NCBI GenBank assembly: GCA_012842745.1
Contig: DUSF01000041.1
Coordinates: 1 to 64,000, forward strand
Direction of reading: 5' to 3'
DNA from: Bacillus sp. (in: firmicutes)
GTDB lineage: Bacteria; Bacillota; Bacilli; Bacillales; Bacillaceae_J
DNA length: 64,000 nt
Shown here: in pieces, positions 9,515-18,126 of the stretch
Numbering within the stretch: position 1 is the first letter of the stretch
Layout of the letters: each line of letters starts with the position of its first letter
Program-made: the position numbers and the translations under genes
Notes under the pieces: generated by a model
The model's database searches: none
Told to the model about the DNA's origin: nothing
Seen by the model: the letters and a program-made list of their open reading frames with translations, nothing else

Positions 9515-10771
9515 TTAGTAGCTTAATAATTTCTCTAATTCTACTTTTAAAAAATCTGGATGCTTTACCGTCTCCAAACCTATTAGCTCAACTTTTTTAT
9601 TTTCCATGGCATCGAATGATGACAAATCATTTTTAATATCTTCAAGCGAGTACAGTTTTTGATATGGTTGTCTACTTTGTTTTTTCTTTTCTCTTATTGT
9701 CGTTACAACAATAACATTAGCATGTCCTCCACCTAACTGTTCTGCTCGATACATCGCTTCAAATGCTTTGTTTTTTATTCTTGAAAGTTTTTTGGAAGTT
9801 GTGCAGCTAATTACATATAATTGATAGCCCTTCATGACAACAACATCTATTTCACAATCTCTATTATTATATTTAGCATATACTGACATTTGTACTTCTG
9901 TTAGCTTTAATGGTTCTGCTAATTGTTGAATGGTCAAAAAGACATACTCTTCAAGCCATTTTCCATGAAGCCATTCTATTAATCCCTTAAATTCATTTAG
10001 TGAATATTCATCGAATCGTTTTAAGAATGAAGAGAGATATTTATAAATATTATTTTCAAATTGGTTTTTGTAATCTTTTTTATCAAATTTTTTACTATTA
10101 TCATCAATGGCTTCCTTAATATATCGAACATGATAACGTGGTTCAAGTAGGTCCTGCTTCTCCTCAAAACCTTTTAGAATAAATTCTGCAAAATCATTTG
10201 GATCTTTAAAAAACGGAGTGTACTTGTCATCTTTATAATCCATTAAGTGCATTTCAAACATTTCTTTAATAGTTAACTTTACATACTCTCGTAGATCTCC
10301 TGACGTTGGAAAACTATAGTCTCCTTTATCAAGTACAATTTTAAATGAACTATGATTTAGGTCACTAAACACAACTTTTATTTCGTGCCCTTTAGCATAT
10401 GAACTGACTGCTTGAAAAGAATGAACAGCCATTGGCTTTGTGCCGCCCGTATAATTTAAATGAATAGATGTAATTGTTTGCTTCTTTTGTAATTCAGCTA
10501 GAATTGACAGAATAGATTTAGTAATATGCTCACTGTTTCTTTCACTTTCTCCCAAATTATGAAGTTTAACAGAGTTAGAGAACAACTTTAGCATCGCTCT
10601 AATTTTTTTCGCATATCTTTCTGTTTTTGATGAATGAAGAAAAATAAATTGATTTGGAATTGGCATATGTTGAATATCTTCACGGTTTTCAGTTAATAGG
10701 TATTTTGTAACAACATAATTAGGTAATGGATTAGAACCGATATTGAGTAATAAAATATTAATAGTAATCAT
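9515..10771 (-). CDS. CARF-PD-(D/E)XK nuclease, Card1/Can2-like type III effector
   Basis: Product of 418 residues and first gene of the type III operon. The N-terminal half holds LNYTGGTKPMAVH near residue 107, a CARF ligand-loop motif. The C-terminal half has WLEEYVFLTI near 275, then DCEIDVVVMKGYQLYVISCT near 309-328, the layout of a restriction-like nuclease (Glu, then Glu-x-Asp, then a short strand). The family usually shows a Lys two residues after the strand Ser or Glu; here that position is Thr, with SKK following, so activity is uncertain. By analogy to Card1/Can2 it would nick DNA or cut RNA when bound to cyclic tetra-adenylate. The SD, AAAGGGAG, touches the ATG, so the true start may differ by a few codons. 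Confidence 0.78.
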   Translation of the reverse strand: MITINILLLNIGSNPLPNYVVTKYLLTENREDIQHMPIPNQFIFLHSSKTERYAKKIRAMLKLFSNSVKLHNLGESERNSEHITKSILSILAELQKKQTITSIHLNYTGGTKPMAVHSFQAVSSYAKGHEIKVVFSDLNHSSFKIVLDKGDYSFPTSGDLREYVKLTIKEMFEMHLMDYKDDKYTPFFKDPNDFAEFILKGFEEKQDLLEPRYHVRYIKEAIDDNSKKFDKKDYKNQFENNIYKYLSSFLKRFDEYSLNEFKGLIEWLHGKWLEEYVFLTIQQLAEPLKLTEVQMSVYAKYNNRDCEIDVVVMKGYQLYVISCTTSKKLSRIKNKAFEAMYRAEQLGGGHANVIVVTTIREKKKQSRQPYQKLYSLEDIKNDLSSFDAMENKKVELIGLETVKHPDFLKVELEKLLSY

Positions 10772-11123
10772 CTCCCTTTCCAGTTAATTTATCTAACTTC
10801 TCCACAAATTTACAAAACCCTTTATTTTTCTACTCATTTAATTACTTTTTTACAAATTTAATCAAAAAATTAGCACTATTATTTTAGAAATTCCACTCAA
10901 TTCATGTGAAAATCCCAAAACATTGTGCTTAGGTTGGAAGTTGCCATTTTCAAAATTCGAGGTTTTCCCTTAATACTGATAGGAATAACTTGAGTTTCGC
11001 ACCTTATTACTTCAATGAATAGCATCATAGTTTTAGAGCTAGGAAAATAAGAACGTCCGCATGAACACTAGTTTTGGTATGTTTACGCCAAAAACGTGTT
11101 CAGAAGCTAGGATTAAAAAAGAT
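10772..11123. other. Gap between type III operon and array
   Basis: About 350 AT-rich bases without a credible ORF. It must hold the leftward promoter of the type III operon near its left end and the distal end of the array transcript. A stem of GAACAC..TTTGG with CCAAA..GTGTTC lies at 11063-11101. A possible insertion-sequence end, similar to the IS4-type left end, lies at 10983-11003 (TTTCGCACC shared). Confidence 0.5.
11063..11101 (-). terminator. Hairpin at distal end of CRISPR array
   Basis: A two-part stem, GAACAC paired to GTGTTC and TTTTGG paired to CCAAAA, lies 22 bases beyond the last repeat in the direction of array transcription. No strong U tract follows directly, so it may be a weak terminator or a transcript-stabilising stem. 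Confidence 0.35.
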
Positions 11124-12824
11124 GTTTCAATCCTCTAACCGAGGCTTTTGCGTTGATACTGCATGATAAAATATAAATATTGTGTATCTTTTGCAAAGTT
11201 TCAATCCTCTAACCGAGGCTTTTGCGTTGATACAATCCAAAACGTTCAGCGATTAACACCGCCTTAGTATAGTTTCAATCCTCTAACCGAGGCTTTTGCG
11301 TTGATACTTGTTGAATTACCGTTATTTCTGCGGCTTCTCGCTAAGTTTCAATCCTCTAACCGAGGCTTTTGCGTTGATACGAAATCATCTGCTAGACAAG
11401 CTTTCCATTTGCCAGAAGTTTCAATCCTCTAACCGAGGCTTTTGCGTTGATACTCCCTCAGATTGTATTTTTAACAACAACGGAACATGTTTCAATCCTC
11501 TAACCGAGGCTTTTGCGTTGATACGGTGCTTGAGAAAAATTATTGATGGGGTTTTAGATATCGACTACATCTAACCGAGGCTTTTGCGTTGATACGGTGC
11601 TTGAGAATGTCAAAGGGTTATTATCTCACAAGTTTCAATCCTCTAACCGAGGCTTTTGCGTTGATACCTGAGCTTTGATTCCTAAAACATACACTACAAT
11701 ACAGTTTCAATCCTCTAACCGAGGCTTTTGCGTTGATACAATAACGTCGGCAGTAACAGCGATGCAACAAGTTCAGCGTTTCAATCCTCTAACCGAGGCT
11801 TTTGCGTTGATACCCCTTCATATCGGCACGTTTGCCATCTTCCATTTTTAGTTTCAATCCTCTAACCGAGGCTTTTGCGTTGATACTTAGTCGTTACACC
11901 TTTCTCGATATGAGACTTGGCAGTTTCAATCCTCTAACCGAGGCTTTTGCGTTGATACTGTTACTAGATTAGATATAGCCATAGATGATTTTTAGTTTCA
12001 ATCCTCTAACCGAGGCTTTTGCGTTGATACAAACAAGCACACCCGAAATGATTGAAATCATTTTTAGTTTCAATCCTCTAACCGAGGCTTTTGCGTTGAT
12101 ACTGCGCCTATACCATATTGAGGATTGGTCTTGGCTTGGTTTCAATCCTCTAACCGAGGCTTTTGCGTTGATACGCAATCCGAATGCTGCAACGATAAAC
12201 CCGAATGCTAGTTTCAATCCTCTAACCGAGGCTTTTGCGTTGATACAAGAAACATCTCAAAAAAAGGCACCTACTAAAGCTAGTTTCAATCCTCTAACCG
12301 AGGCTTTTGCGTTGATACTGTGGTAGAGGCGCCAGAGCCAGAACCTCCGAAACGGTTTCAATCCTCTAACCGAGGCTTTTGCGTTGATACTTTATAGTAA
12401 ATGGCAATACGTCAGAACTAATTGTGTTTCAATCCTCTAACCGAGGCTTTTGCGTTGATACTTGCAAAAAACTTTATTCCGAATACCTTTTCACTTAAGT
12501 TTCAATCCTCTAACCGAGGCTTTTGCGTTGATACAACCTAATGACTTTAATTCTGCCCGTACTTCTTCGGAGTTTCAATCCTCTAACCGAGGCTTTTGCG
12601 TTGATACGGGCGGGACCCGGGAGGGTGGGTTCCCTGCGTGTGTAGTTTCAATCCTCTAACCGAGGCTTTTGCGTTGATACATTAGGGGCCTCATTAAATT
12701 AGAAGGGAGAATTTAAGTTTCAATCCTCTAACCGAGGCTTTTGCGTTGATACTGAAATTCTTTCATACGTTCAGGATGGCATTGATATGTTTCAATCCTC
12801 TAACCGAGGCTTTTGCGTTGATAC
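11124..12824 (-). CRISPR. CRISPR array, 24 repeats of 36 bases
   Basis: The plus-strand repeat starts GTTTCAATCCTCTAACC and ends GCTTTTGCGTTGATAC. Starts are at 11124, 11198, 11272, 11345, 11418, 11489, 11560 (damaged), 11632, 11704, 11778, 11851, 11923, 11995, 12067, 12139, 12211, 12283, 12355, 12426, 12499, 12572, 12645, 12717 and 12789. Spacers are 35-38 bases. Read on the minus strand the repeat carries a CCTC-GGTTA-GAGG stem and ends ATTGAAAC, the usual 8-base crRNA handle, so the array is transcribed leftward and the leader lies on the right. All repeats except 11560 look identical. It is the only array in the window, so it probably supplies both the type I and type III-D systems. Confidence 0.98.
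11560..11595 (-). repeat. Damaged CRISPR repeat
   Basis: The repeat keeps bases 11-36, but the first ten plus-strand bases (GTTTCAATCC) are replaced by ATCGACTACA, at the expected spacing. On the transcript this destroys the ATTGAAAC handle for the spacer at 11525-11559. The spacers on both sides start with the same 12 bases, GGTGCTTGAGAA, pointing to a local duplication or conversion. Confidence 0.85.
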
Positions 12825-12863
12825 CGCATTTTCTAATAGCGGCAAAAAGCTTGCGTATCAAAG

Positions 12864-12960
12864 GTTTCAAGAATCTTACATTATATTAATAATAATTTTA
12901 TTACGAATATCCTACTTTTGCAATAAATACCTCCTCTCCTTCGAAAACTTCATTTTGTTA
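12864..12960 (-). promoter_or_regulatory. CRISPR leader with degenerate first repeat
   Basis: On the minus strand this AT-rich block precedes the array. It holds GTTTTCGAAGGAGAGG and TTGCAAAAGTAGGATATTCGT, shared with the orphan block at 121-187. At 12864 there is GTTTCAA, one full unit (75 bases) from the last good repeat, which looks like the remnant of a leader-adjacent repeat. The block ends about where the insertion element starts, so part of the leader may have been displaced. Confidence 0.55.
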
Positions 12961-12962
12961 TT

Positions 12963-14497
12963 AACTCAACTTTCGCACCAATAAAATAAGTGCCAGTCGT
13001 TATATTTATTGTGCTTAAAGTCTATTCAATATATTGCTTGACAACCTTGATAAAAAATGAAATAACACCTCATTCTTTGGTATAGTGAAATTGACGAGAA
13101 ATCACTACCACATAGAAGAGGTGTCCCCTATATGATAGACCAAAATAGCCAATACAATCAACTACCAAAAGAACTTGATTCTGTTTTTTCTGAGCTTGAA
13201 ATGAATAAACATCTGCGCCAAGCAGGAATTAAAAAATCCTTTGGTTTCAGTTGTTCTTACTTATTTCAGCTTGTTTTCTGTTTGATTTTCCAACATAAAA
13301 ATTGGTTTTCCCTTCTTGATTCAAACAAAGCAGATAAATATCCTGCCAAGGATGCTGTGTATCGTTTCCTAAATGAATCAACGTTTAATTGGCGCCGGTT
13401 TTTTACTATTTCTAAGCACCGCTGCTATCCAAAAAGTTGATAGCCTTACGGGTAAAAATCGCCCAAAGGTGTTAATTATAGACAATTCCGCTTATGATCG
13501 AAATCACAGTAAAAAAGTTGAATTACTTGCACGTTGTTTTGATTATGCTTCGCTTAAAATGCGTTTCTAGAAAGGCTTTCGTATGCTGACTTTAGGCTGG
13601 TCTGATGGTTACACATTTATGCCCGTTGATTTTTCTCTACTTAGTTCTATGAAGGCTCAAATCAATGGTATTTCTGAACACATTGACAAACGCACTTGTG
13701 GCTATCATCGTCGTAAAGACGCATTAAAATCGGTACCAGAACAGATTCCAACCATGATCAAACGTGCTCTAGCTAGTGAAATAAATGCCGATTATGTTTT
13801 AATGGATTATTGGTTTACGTTACCTCCACTTATTAAGGCAATTGTTGAACAAGGCTTAGATGTTATTGGTATGGTTAAGGAAACAAAACAACGTTATCTC
13901 GTAAATAGCAAGAAGGTATCTTTAAAACAACTTTACCGCCTAGCTCAACCCATTCAATCAAAGAAAGGAATTCTTCGTTCCATCCATGCCATTATGGCCA
14001 GTGGAACACCTATAAAAGTTGTATTCATTCAAAACAGAAACAAGAAAAGTAATTGGCTCGCCATCCTCAGTACTGATTGCACGCTTACTGAACAAGATAT
14101 AGTTCGGATTTATGGTATGTGTTGGGATATTGAGGTCTTTTTTAAGACGGCCAAATCTCTTTTAAAACTCGAAAAAGAGTTCCAAAGCCGTTCATACGAT
14201 GCGCTTATTAGTCATACAACTATTGTGTTTGCCCGTTTTATCGTATTATCTTGGCAAAATCGCTGTAATACTAATCAGCGCACAACAGGCGGTCTCTTTT
14301 ACGAATTATGTGATGAAGTAAATGAACTTGATTGGGCTGTTGCTTTACAGCAGTTAATCGAGCTTCTTCAAGACGCACTAAAACAGACGAATAAAAAAAT
14401 CAAAAAGTTAATTCAAAGTCAACTTGAGCAGTGGATCACAGGCCTCCCTAGTTATATCAGGGCTTATTTGCCGATTTCACTCTGGGAAAGTTGAGTT
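12963..14497 (+). mobile_element. IS4-type insertion sequence (defective)
   Basis: The element is bounded by inverted ends AACTCAACTTTC (12963-12974) and GAAAGTTGAGTT (14486-14497) and is about 1.5 kb. The similarity of the ends runs a few bases further out, so the exact edges are uncertain and no clear target duplication is visible. It sits between the CRISPR leader and the cas1-2-4 cassette. Its single transposase gene is broken in two places, and the stop codon lies inside the right inverted repeat. Confidence 0.8.
13132..14494 (+). pseudogene. IS4-family transposase, frameshifted and with a nonsense codon
   Basis: The reading frame starts MIDQNSQYNQLPKELD after a GAAGAGGTG site. It continues to KDAVYRFLNESTFNWRRF and then shifts by one base at a run of six T (13399-13404). 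The correct continuation, LLFLSTAAIQKV, is in another frame. That frame runs on through IDNSAYDRN, is cut by TAG at 13568-13570 just after KMRF, and resumes as GFRMLTLGWSDGYTF to the end. The conserved DDE region (IIDNSAYD, LMDYWFT, MCWDIEVFFKTAKSLLKLE) is otherwise readable. Two lesions make autonomous transposition unlikely. Confidence 0.9.
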
Positions 14498-14550
14498 ATT
14501 AAAAAATAAAGATTTATACTTTTAAAATACCCAAAAAATAAAGATTTACC

Positions 14551-14585
14551 AAAGAAAAAACACTCATTTTTAGCAAATGAATGTT
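14551..14585 (-). terminator. Terminator after cas4
   Basis: On the minus strand the stem AACATTCATTT / AAATGAGTGTT with a 5-base loop is followed by TTTTTT. It lies 17 bases after the cas4 stop codon and ends the cas1-cas2-cas4 unit. Confidence 0.75.
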
Positions 14586-14601
14586 GTCATAAATCTTTTA
14601 C

Positions 14602-15255
14602 TTAGATTCTTTCTTCCATATTAAACAAGCGCTTTACTAACTCCAAATTCTTCTCTTTTTGCTCTTCCTGCGATGAAATATCATGATCATTGCAATAACG
14701 AATATATTCGCAATCCCAACATCTTTTTCTAGCCCGCGGCTCAGGATAATACTCATCCTTTATTATTTTGTTAATCATTGAAATCATCTTACGGACAAAT
14801 TCTTTTTGCTCACTAGTAATTTCAATTTTATGAGCTTTTCCCTCTGGAATAATATATATGAATCCCTCTGATACTATGCTGTTAGTCATTTCCTCTAAGC
14901 ACATAGCATACGCAACCAGTTGATATTTTATATTATTATAAATTCCTCGATCGGTATCTTTACACTCTACAGGAAAATACCGTTGCCCGTTCTCATCTTT
15001 CGTATCAATAAGAATATCCAATTTCCCTGTTAATCCCATTTCAAGCGAACGAATAGGATAACCAAAAATTCGTTCTCCTTCTATTAAATTATACTGCTTT
15101 AACCCTCTTCTTTTTTCTTTCTTATTCAATTCAGCATGTTGCTCACGGCCATACACCATTTTAAATGTCGGCTTTTTAGGCACTGGTTGAACATAAGTAT
15201 AGTATATAACACGAGGACAATATACAAACTGCTTCAAATCTGTAATCGTTAGCAT
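14602..15255 (-). CDS. cas4: Cas4 RecB-like exonuclease
   Basis: Product of 217 residues. It shows the RecB-family nuclease core in order: REQH near residue 45, GKLDILID near 80, PVECKDT near 98 and QLVAYAM near 113. Cysteines for a 4Fe-4S cluster are at YCPR near the N-terminus and CWDCEYIRYC near residue 185. Cas4 trims and orients prespacers with Cas1-Cas2 so that new spacers carry the right PAM. ATG at 15255 is chosen over the TTG one codon upstream; AAAAGGGGAG precedes it. It is the last gene of the adaptation cassette. Confidence 0.93.
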   Translation of the reverse strand: MLTITDLKQFVYCPRVIYYTYVQPVPKKPTFKMVYGREQHAELNKKEKRRGLKQYNLIEGERIFGYPIRSLEMGLTGKLDILIDTKDENGQRYFPVECKDTDRGIYNNIKYQLVAYAMCLEEMTNSIVSEGFIYIIPEGKAHKIEITSEQKEFVRKMISMINKIIKDEYYPEPRARKRCWDCEYIRYCNDHDISSQEEQKEKNLELVKRLFNMEERI

Positions 15256-15275
15256 CAAAAAATCGACTCCCCTTT

Positions 15276-15542
15276 TTATACGGTATCCTCCGAATAATGA
15301 ATATCAATATGAATAACTTTATCTAAACTATCTTGGCTTAACGGAAAAATAATAACACTACTCCTTGAGCTATCCTTTAACAACGATTTTAATCGTCTTT
15401 GTAACTCACCCCGTAAATTAGTATTCAATTGACCAAAAAACGCACTATATTGCACTCGTACTAAACCATAATCCTTACACATTTCCGAAGCTTTAGTACG
15501 AAGTCGATCTTCCGAAATGTCATATATTAATAAAATATTCAT
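15276..15542 (-). CDS. cas2: Cas2
   Basis: Product of 88 residues, starting MNILLIYDIS. The first-strand Asp in YDIS is the conserved Cas2 residue, and the remainder (YGLVRVQYSAFFGQL and VIIFPLSQ) fits the ferredoxin-like fold. It forms the Cas1-Cas2 integrase core. The start at 15542 has AAGGTGG seven bases upstream and lies 2 bases after the cas1 stop. A start three codons earlier would overlap cas1. Confidence 0.95.
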   Translation of the reverse strand: MNILLIYDISEDRLRTKASEMCKDYGLVRVQYSAFFGQLNTNLRGELQRRLKSLLKDSSRSSVIIFPLSQDSLDKVIHIDIHYSEDTV

Positions 15543-15544
15543 CG

Positions 15545-16564
15545 CTACCACCTTGAGGTATGCCCTTTAAAACCACTTTCTCTTTTAAAAAAGGACGAAA
15601 GCATTCGTGTTTGCTTTTGCATAATTGTTTTTACCATATAATTTTTCCCTTGAAATTCCTCGCGGCTATTTAGTCTTTTATCTATGTATTCTCTTATTGT
15701 TGCTAAAGTAGGTCTATTCAAAAATATTTGACCATCTTCTTTTTCCTCAGTCTTAGCCTGATACCCACGAGTTAAAATTGAAATAACAGCCCTGTCTACA
15801 ACTGCGGGTCTATAAATCTCCATCACATCTAGTACTAGTGATGGTCTTCCTGAACGGTCAACATGAAGAAAACCACCATAAGGTTCCAAACCAGCCCGAA
15901 TAATCGAAGAAGTTACTCTTGATCTTAATATGGCATATCCATAATCTAACATCATATTTACGGTATCTTTTGAACGCGGTTTTCTTGAAGGAAAATCTAC
16001 TTTTTCAGCTAAAATCAATCGTACACATTTCCAATATCTTTTAGCCGCTTGTCCTTCATATGCGCTAATAGAAAGACGAATATCATCAATATTTAATGCA
16101 TACAGCCGTTCTATTGCCTCAATGCTTTTTTTCATTCCTTCTATTTCTTCCTTTAATATCTCAGCCATATCTAGTTCTTTCCGACTTTTCAAAAAATACT
16201 TTATTACATTAATTTGATTTTGAATTTTGGCTGAAATGCACTCTTTTACAAAAATAACACCTCGTTCATCGTAATAACTTAACAATTGCTCCCTTCGTGC
16301 TTGAACTGATCCATGCAAAGCTGGCGTATAAGCACTAATAAAGGGCTCTTCTTTATAATCTACAAAATGTATTTGTGTTCCGTTTGAAATAAGTTCTTCT
16401 AACAATGCGATTGACACAACACCGCATTTACTGGTAATGATGAGGTCCTCTAACTCCTTAATAGCAATTTCTTGAATAACCTTTCCCTCTTTCTTCAAAA
16501 TTAGACGCTCACTCTTTTTTGATAAATTAACACCATAATCGTCAACAATTAGTTCTTTTAACAT
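15545..16564 (-). CDS. cas1: Cas1 integrase
   Basis: Product of 339 residues. The active-site residues are visible: Glu170 in SAYEGQAAKRYW, His234 in GFLHVDRSGRPSL, and Asp246 in LVLDVMEIYRP. The N-terminal beta-sandwich begins MLKELIVDDYGVNLSKKSER, the normal Cas1 opening. An ATG 17 codons upstream (16615) is in frame but has no ribosome site, whereas GTGGGGTTAGGACAA precedes the chosen ATG. It catalyses spacer integration at the leader end with Cas2. Confidence 0.95.
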   Translation of the reverse strand: MLKELIVDDYGVNLSKKSERLILKKEGKVIQEIAIKELEDLIITSKCGVVSIALLEELISNGTQIHFVDYKEEPFISAYTPALHGSVQARREQLLSYYDERGVIFVKECISAKIQNQINVIKYFLKSRKELDMAEILKEEIEGMKKSIEAIERLYALNIDDIRLSISAYEGQAAKRYWKCVRLILAEKVDFPSRKPRSKDTVNMMLDYGYAILRSRVTSSIIRAGLEPYGGFLHVDRSGRPSLVLDVMEIYRPAVVDRAVISILTRGYQAKTEEKEDGQIFLNRPTLATIREYIDKRLNSREEFQGKNYMVKTIMQKQTRMLSSFFKRESGFKGHTSRW

Positions 16565-16730
16565 TTGTCCTAACCCCACTTTCTGTTTTATTTCTATTAG
16601 TCTATTTATTTCCATTATTAGGGGTAATTAGACATTCAAAATGCTTTTTTCGAAAAAATCTTAAGCAATGTATAAATAGTAAAATCGGCTAACAATTCAT
16701 GTTATACTAAAACACAAAGGAGGGATAACA

Positions 16731-17003
16731 TTGAAAAAGTTAGATGGAAAAGAAGCTGAGGTTTTAAAAGGTTTCATTAATGACGGTATTATGATTTTTG
16801 AAATTGAAGGAGATTATTATCAAATTACTCATGTTGACAAAAGCTTTATCCAAAAAAGAAAGGATAGGTTAACAAAAGCTATTTTTCAAAATGAAGAAAT
16901 TCTTGAACAATTAAGTAATTCAGCTGTTGAAGATGAAGAGCAATATATCGAAACTGAAGAAGAATTTTTGAAGTTTATTGAAGAGGTTGAATATGAGGGG
17001 TGA
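16731..17003 (+). CDS. Small acidic hypothetical protein between the two cas units
   Basis: Product of 90 residues starting at TTG, with a perfect AAAGGAGG seven bases upstream and a TATACT -10-like box near 16703. I do not recognise it. The first half is mixed beta (GIMIFEIEGDYYQITHVDKSFI); the second is strongly acidic and helical (VEDEEQYIETEEEFLKFIEE), giving a DNA-mimic-like charge. It is read opposite to every cas gene here, divergent from cas1 and convergent with cas6. A regulator of, or passenger in, the CRISPR locus are both possible. The coding status is well supported by the ribosome site and codon use. Confidence 0.65.
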   Translation: MKKLDGKEAEVLKGFINDGIMIFEIEGDYYQITHVDKSFIQKRKDRLTKAIFQNEEILEQLSNSAVEDEEQYIETEEEFLKFIEEVEYEG

Positions 17004-17109
17004 AAAGTATCGTGTTGTTTGGAGTTATAATAATGAATAAAAAGTACCATCAAGATAATACGAATACCTTGACGATACTTGTCCAAGGAAAATTTTATAG
17101 TATACTTAT

Positions 17110-18114
17110 CTACTTGCTAAAAATTATTTTAACCCGCCCCAAACCAAAAACTGGATTTTTCCCAATGTTACTCCACTCCGCTAATTGTAACCAAGGTACA
17201 TATGGGGTAAAGTCTCCTTTATAAACAGCATGTCCAACAATTCCTCCCATTTTCAAACGCTGCTTTTGCCGATTGGAGTACCGCTCCCAACTAGTCCATT
17301 CTACATTAGACTCTATACAAGTAATTTCATTTTCAGCACGTTGAAAAAGCTCCTGAAAATCAAAGCCTAGCTTTGGCTCATCGTGATGAAAATACAATAA
17401 GGCTGTTATCCGACGAATAGCAGACCGTAATACCATATGAAATTCAGGGGCAGATACAAATTCACCACCATATTTTAAACGAGCAGGGGAGATGAAATGA
17501 ATATGACAAGTTTGAGCTAGTGAATCTAAATTAATATTTGAGGCTAAAATATCCTCCCCAGTAATGGGGGGGAAATCATTTCTAATCAATCGATCCTCGG
17601 CTTGATAGATTGAATTAATCAAATCTCCATGCTTATCAACAGTAAAAACCTGCCTTAGACTAGCTTGTTTTTGCCCCTTGCCAAACCCTTGATTACCCAT
17701 GGCATTTAACACATATATAAAATAAGGCAAATATTCTATTCCTTTTCCGAACAAAGTAAAACCTAAAGTAAACCGCTCACCTGGGGCATAGTATGTTCTC
17801 ATATCATTCGGCGGGTCGAGCAAAAACGGTCTCGGAATACTTTCATTATTGACTAACACTTCAGCACCATCTGGGGAAGTTGTTTCAAAAATATAAGCAT
17901 AGGCACAATAATCGAAATGCTTCGAAGCAAAACCATTTTCATTATGCGAGCACATACAAGCAATTTCACGGAAAATATGGCCAAAACTACCGCGGAAAGT
18001 TGCCCCCTTGAAAGGTGGTAGGTCAAGGCCGTCTGGGCCAGCTTCATAAATGGCTGTGAATTTAACTAGTTTTAATTTTGATAGATAATGAATAATATCA
18101 TAATCAGTTTTCAT
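17110..18114 (-). CDS. cas6: Cas6 pre-crRNA endoribonuclease
   Basis: Product of 334 residues of the large Cas6 group (PF10040-like). DLPPFKGATFRGSFGHIFRE near residue 30 and a C-terminal GHAVYKGDFTPYVPWLQLAE followed by GKNPVFGLGRVKI, the Gly-rich RAMP loop, are typical. It would cut each repeat eight bases before its 3' end, giving the ATTGAAAC handle. Being the only Cas6 in the window, it probably serves the type III-D complex as well. It is last in the cas3-8-7-5-6 operon, 12 bases after cas5. The start has GAGGTA upstream. Confidence 0.88.
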   Translation of the reverse strand: MKTDYDIIHYLSKLKLVKFTAIYEAGPDGLDLPPFKGATFRGSFGHIFREIACMCSHNENGFASKHFDYCAYAYIFETTSPDGAEVLVNNESIPRPFLLDPPNDMRTYYAPGERFTLGFTLFGKGIEYLPYFIYVLNAMGNQGFGKGQKQASLRQVFTVDKHGDLINSIYQAEDRLIRNDFPPITGEDILASNINLDSLAQTCHIHFISPARLKYGGEFVSAPEFHMVLRSAIRRITALLYFHHDEPKLGFDFQELFQRAENEITCIESNVEWTSWERYSNRQKQRLKMGGIVGHAVYKGDFTPYVPWLQLAEWSNIGKNPVFGLGRVKIIFSK

Positions 18115-18126
18115 TAAAAAATACCT

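Noticed and set aside
11308-12984. ORFs with repeated FNPLTEAFALI or INAKASVRGLK peptides
   Set aside because: They are translations of the CRISPR repeat in several frames.
13399-13404. Programmed frameshift at the T6 run in the transposase
   Set aside because: A slippery run fits, but a separate TAG at 13568 and the lack of known frameshifting in this IS type favour plain decay.
16565-16615. Longer cas1 start adding 17 residues
   Set aside because: There is no ribosome site before 16615, and the normal Cas1 opening starts at 16564.
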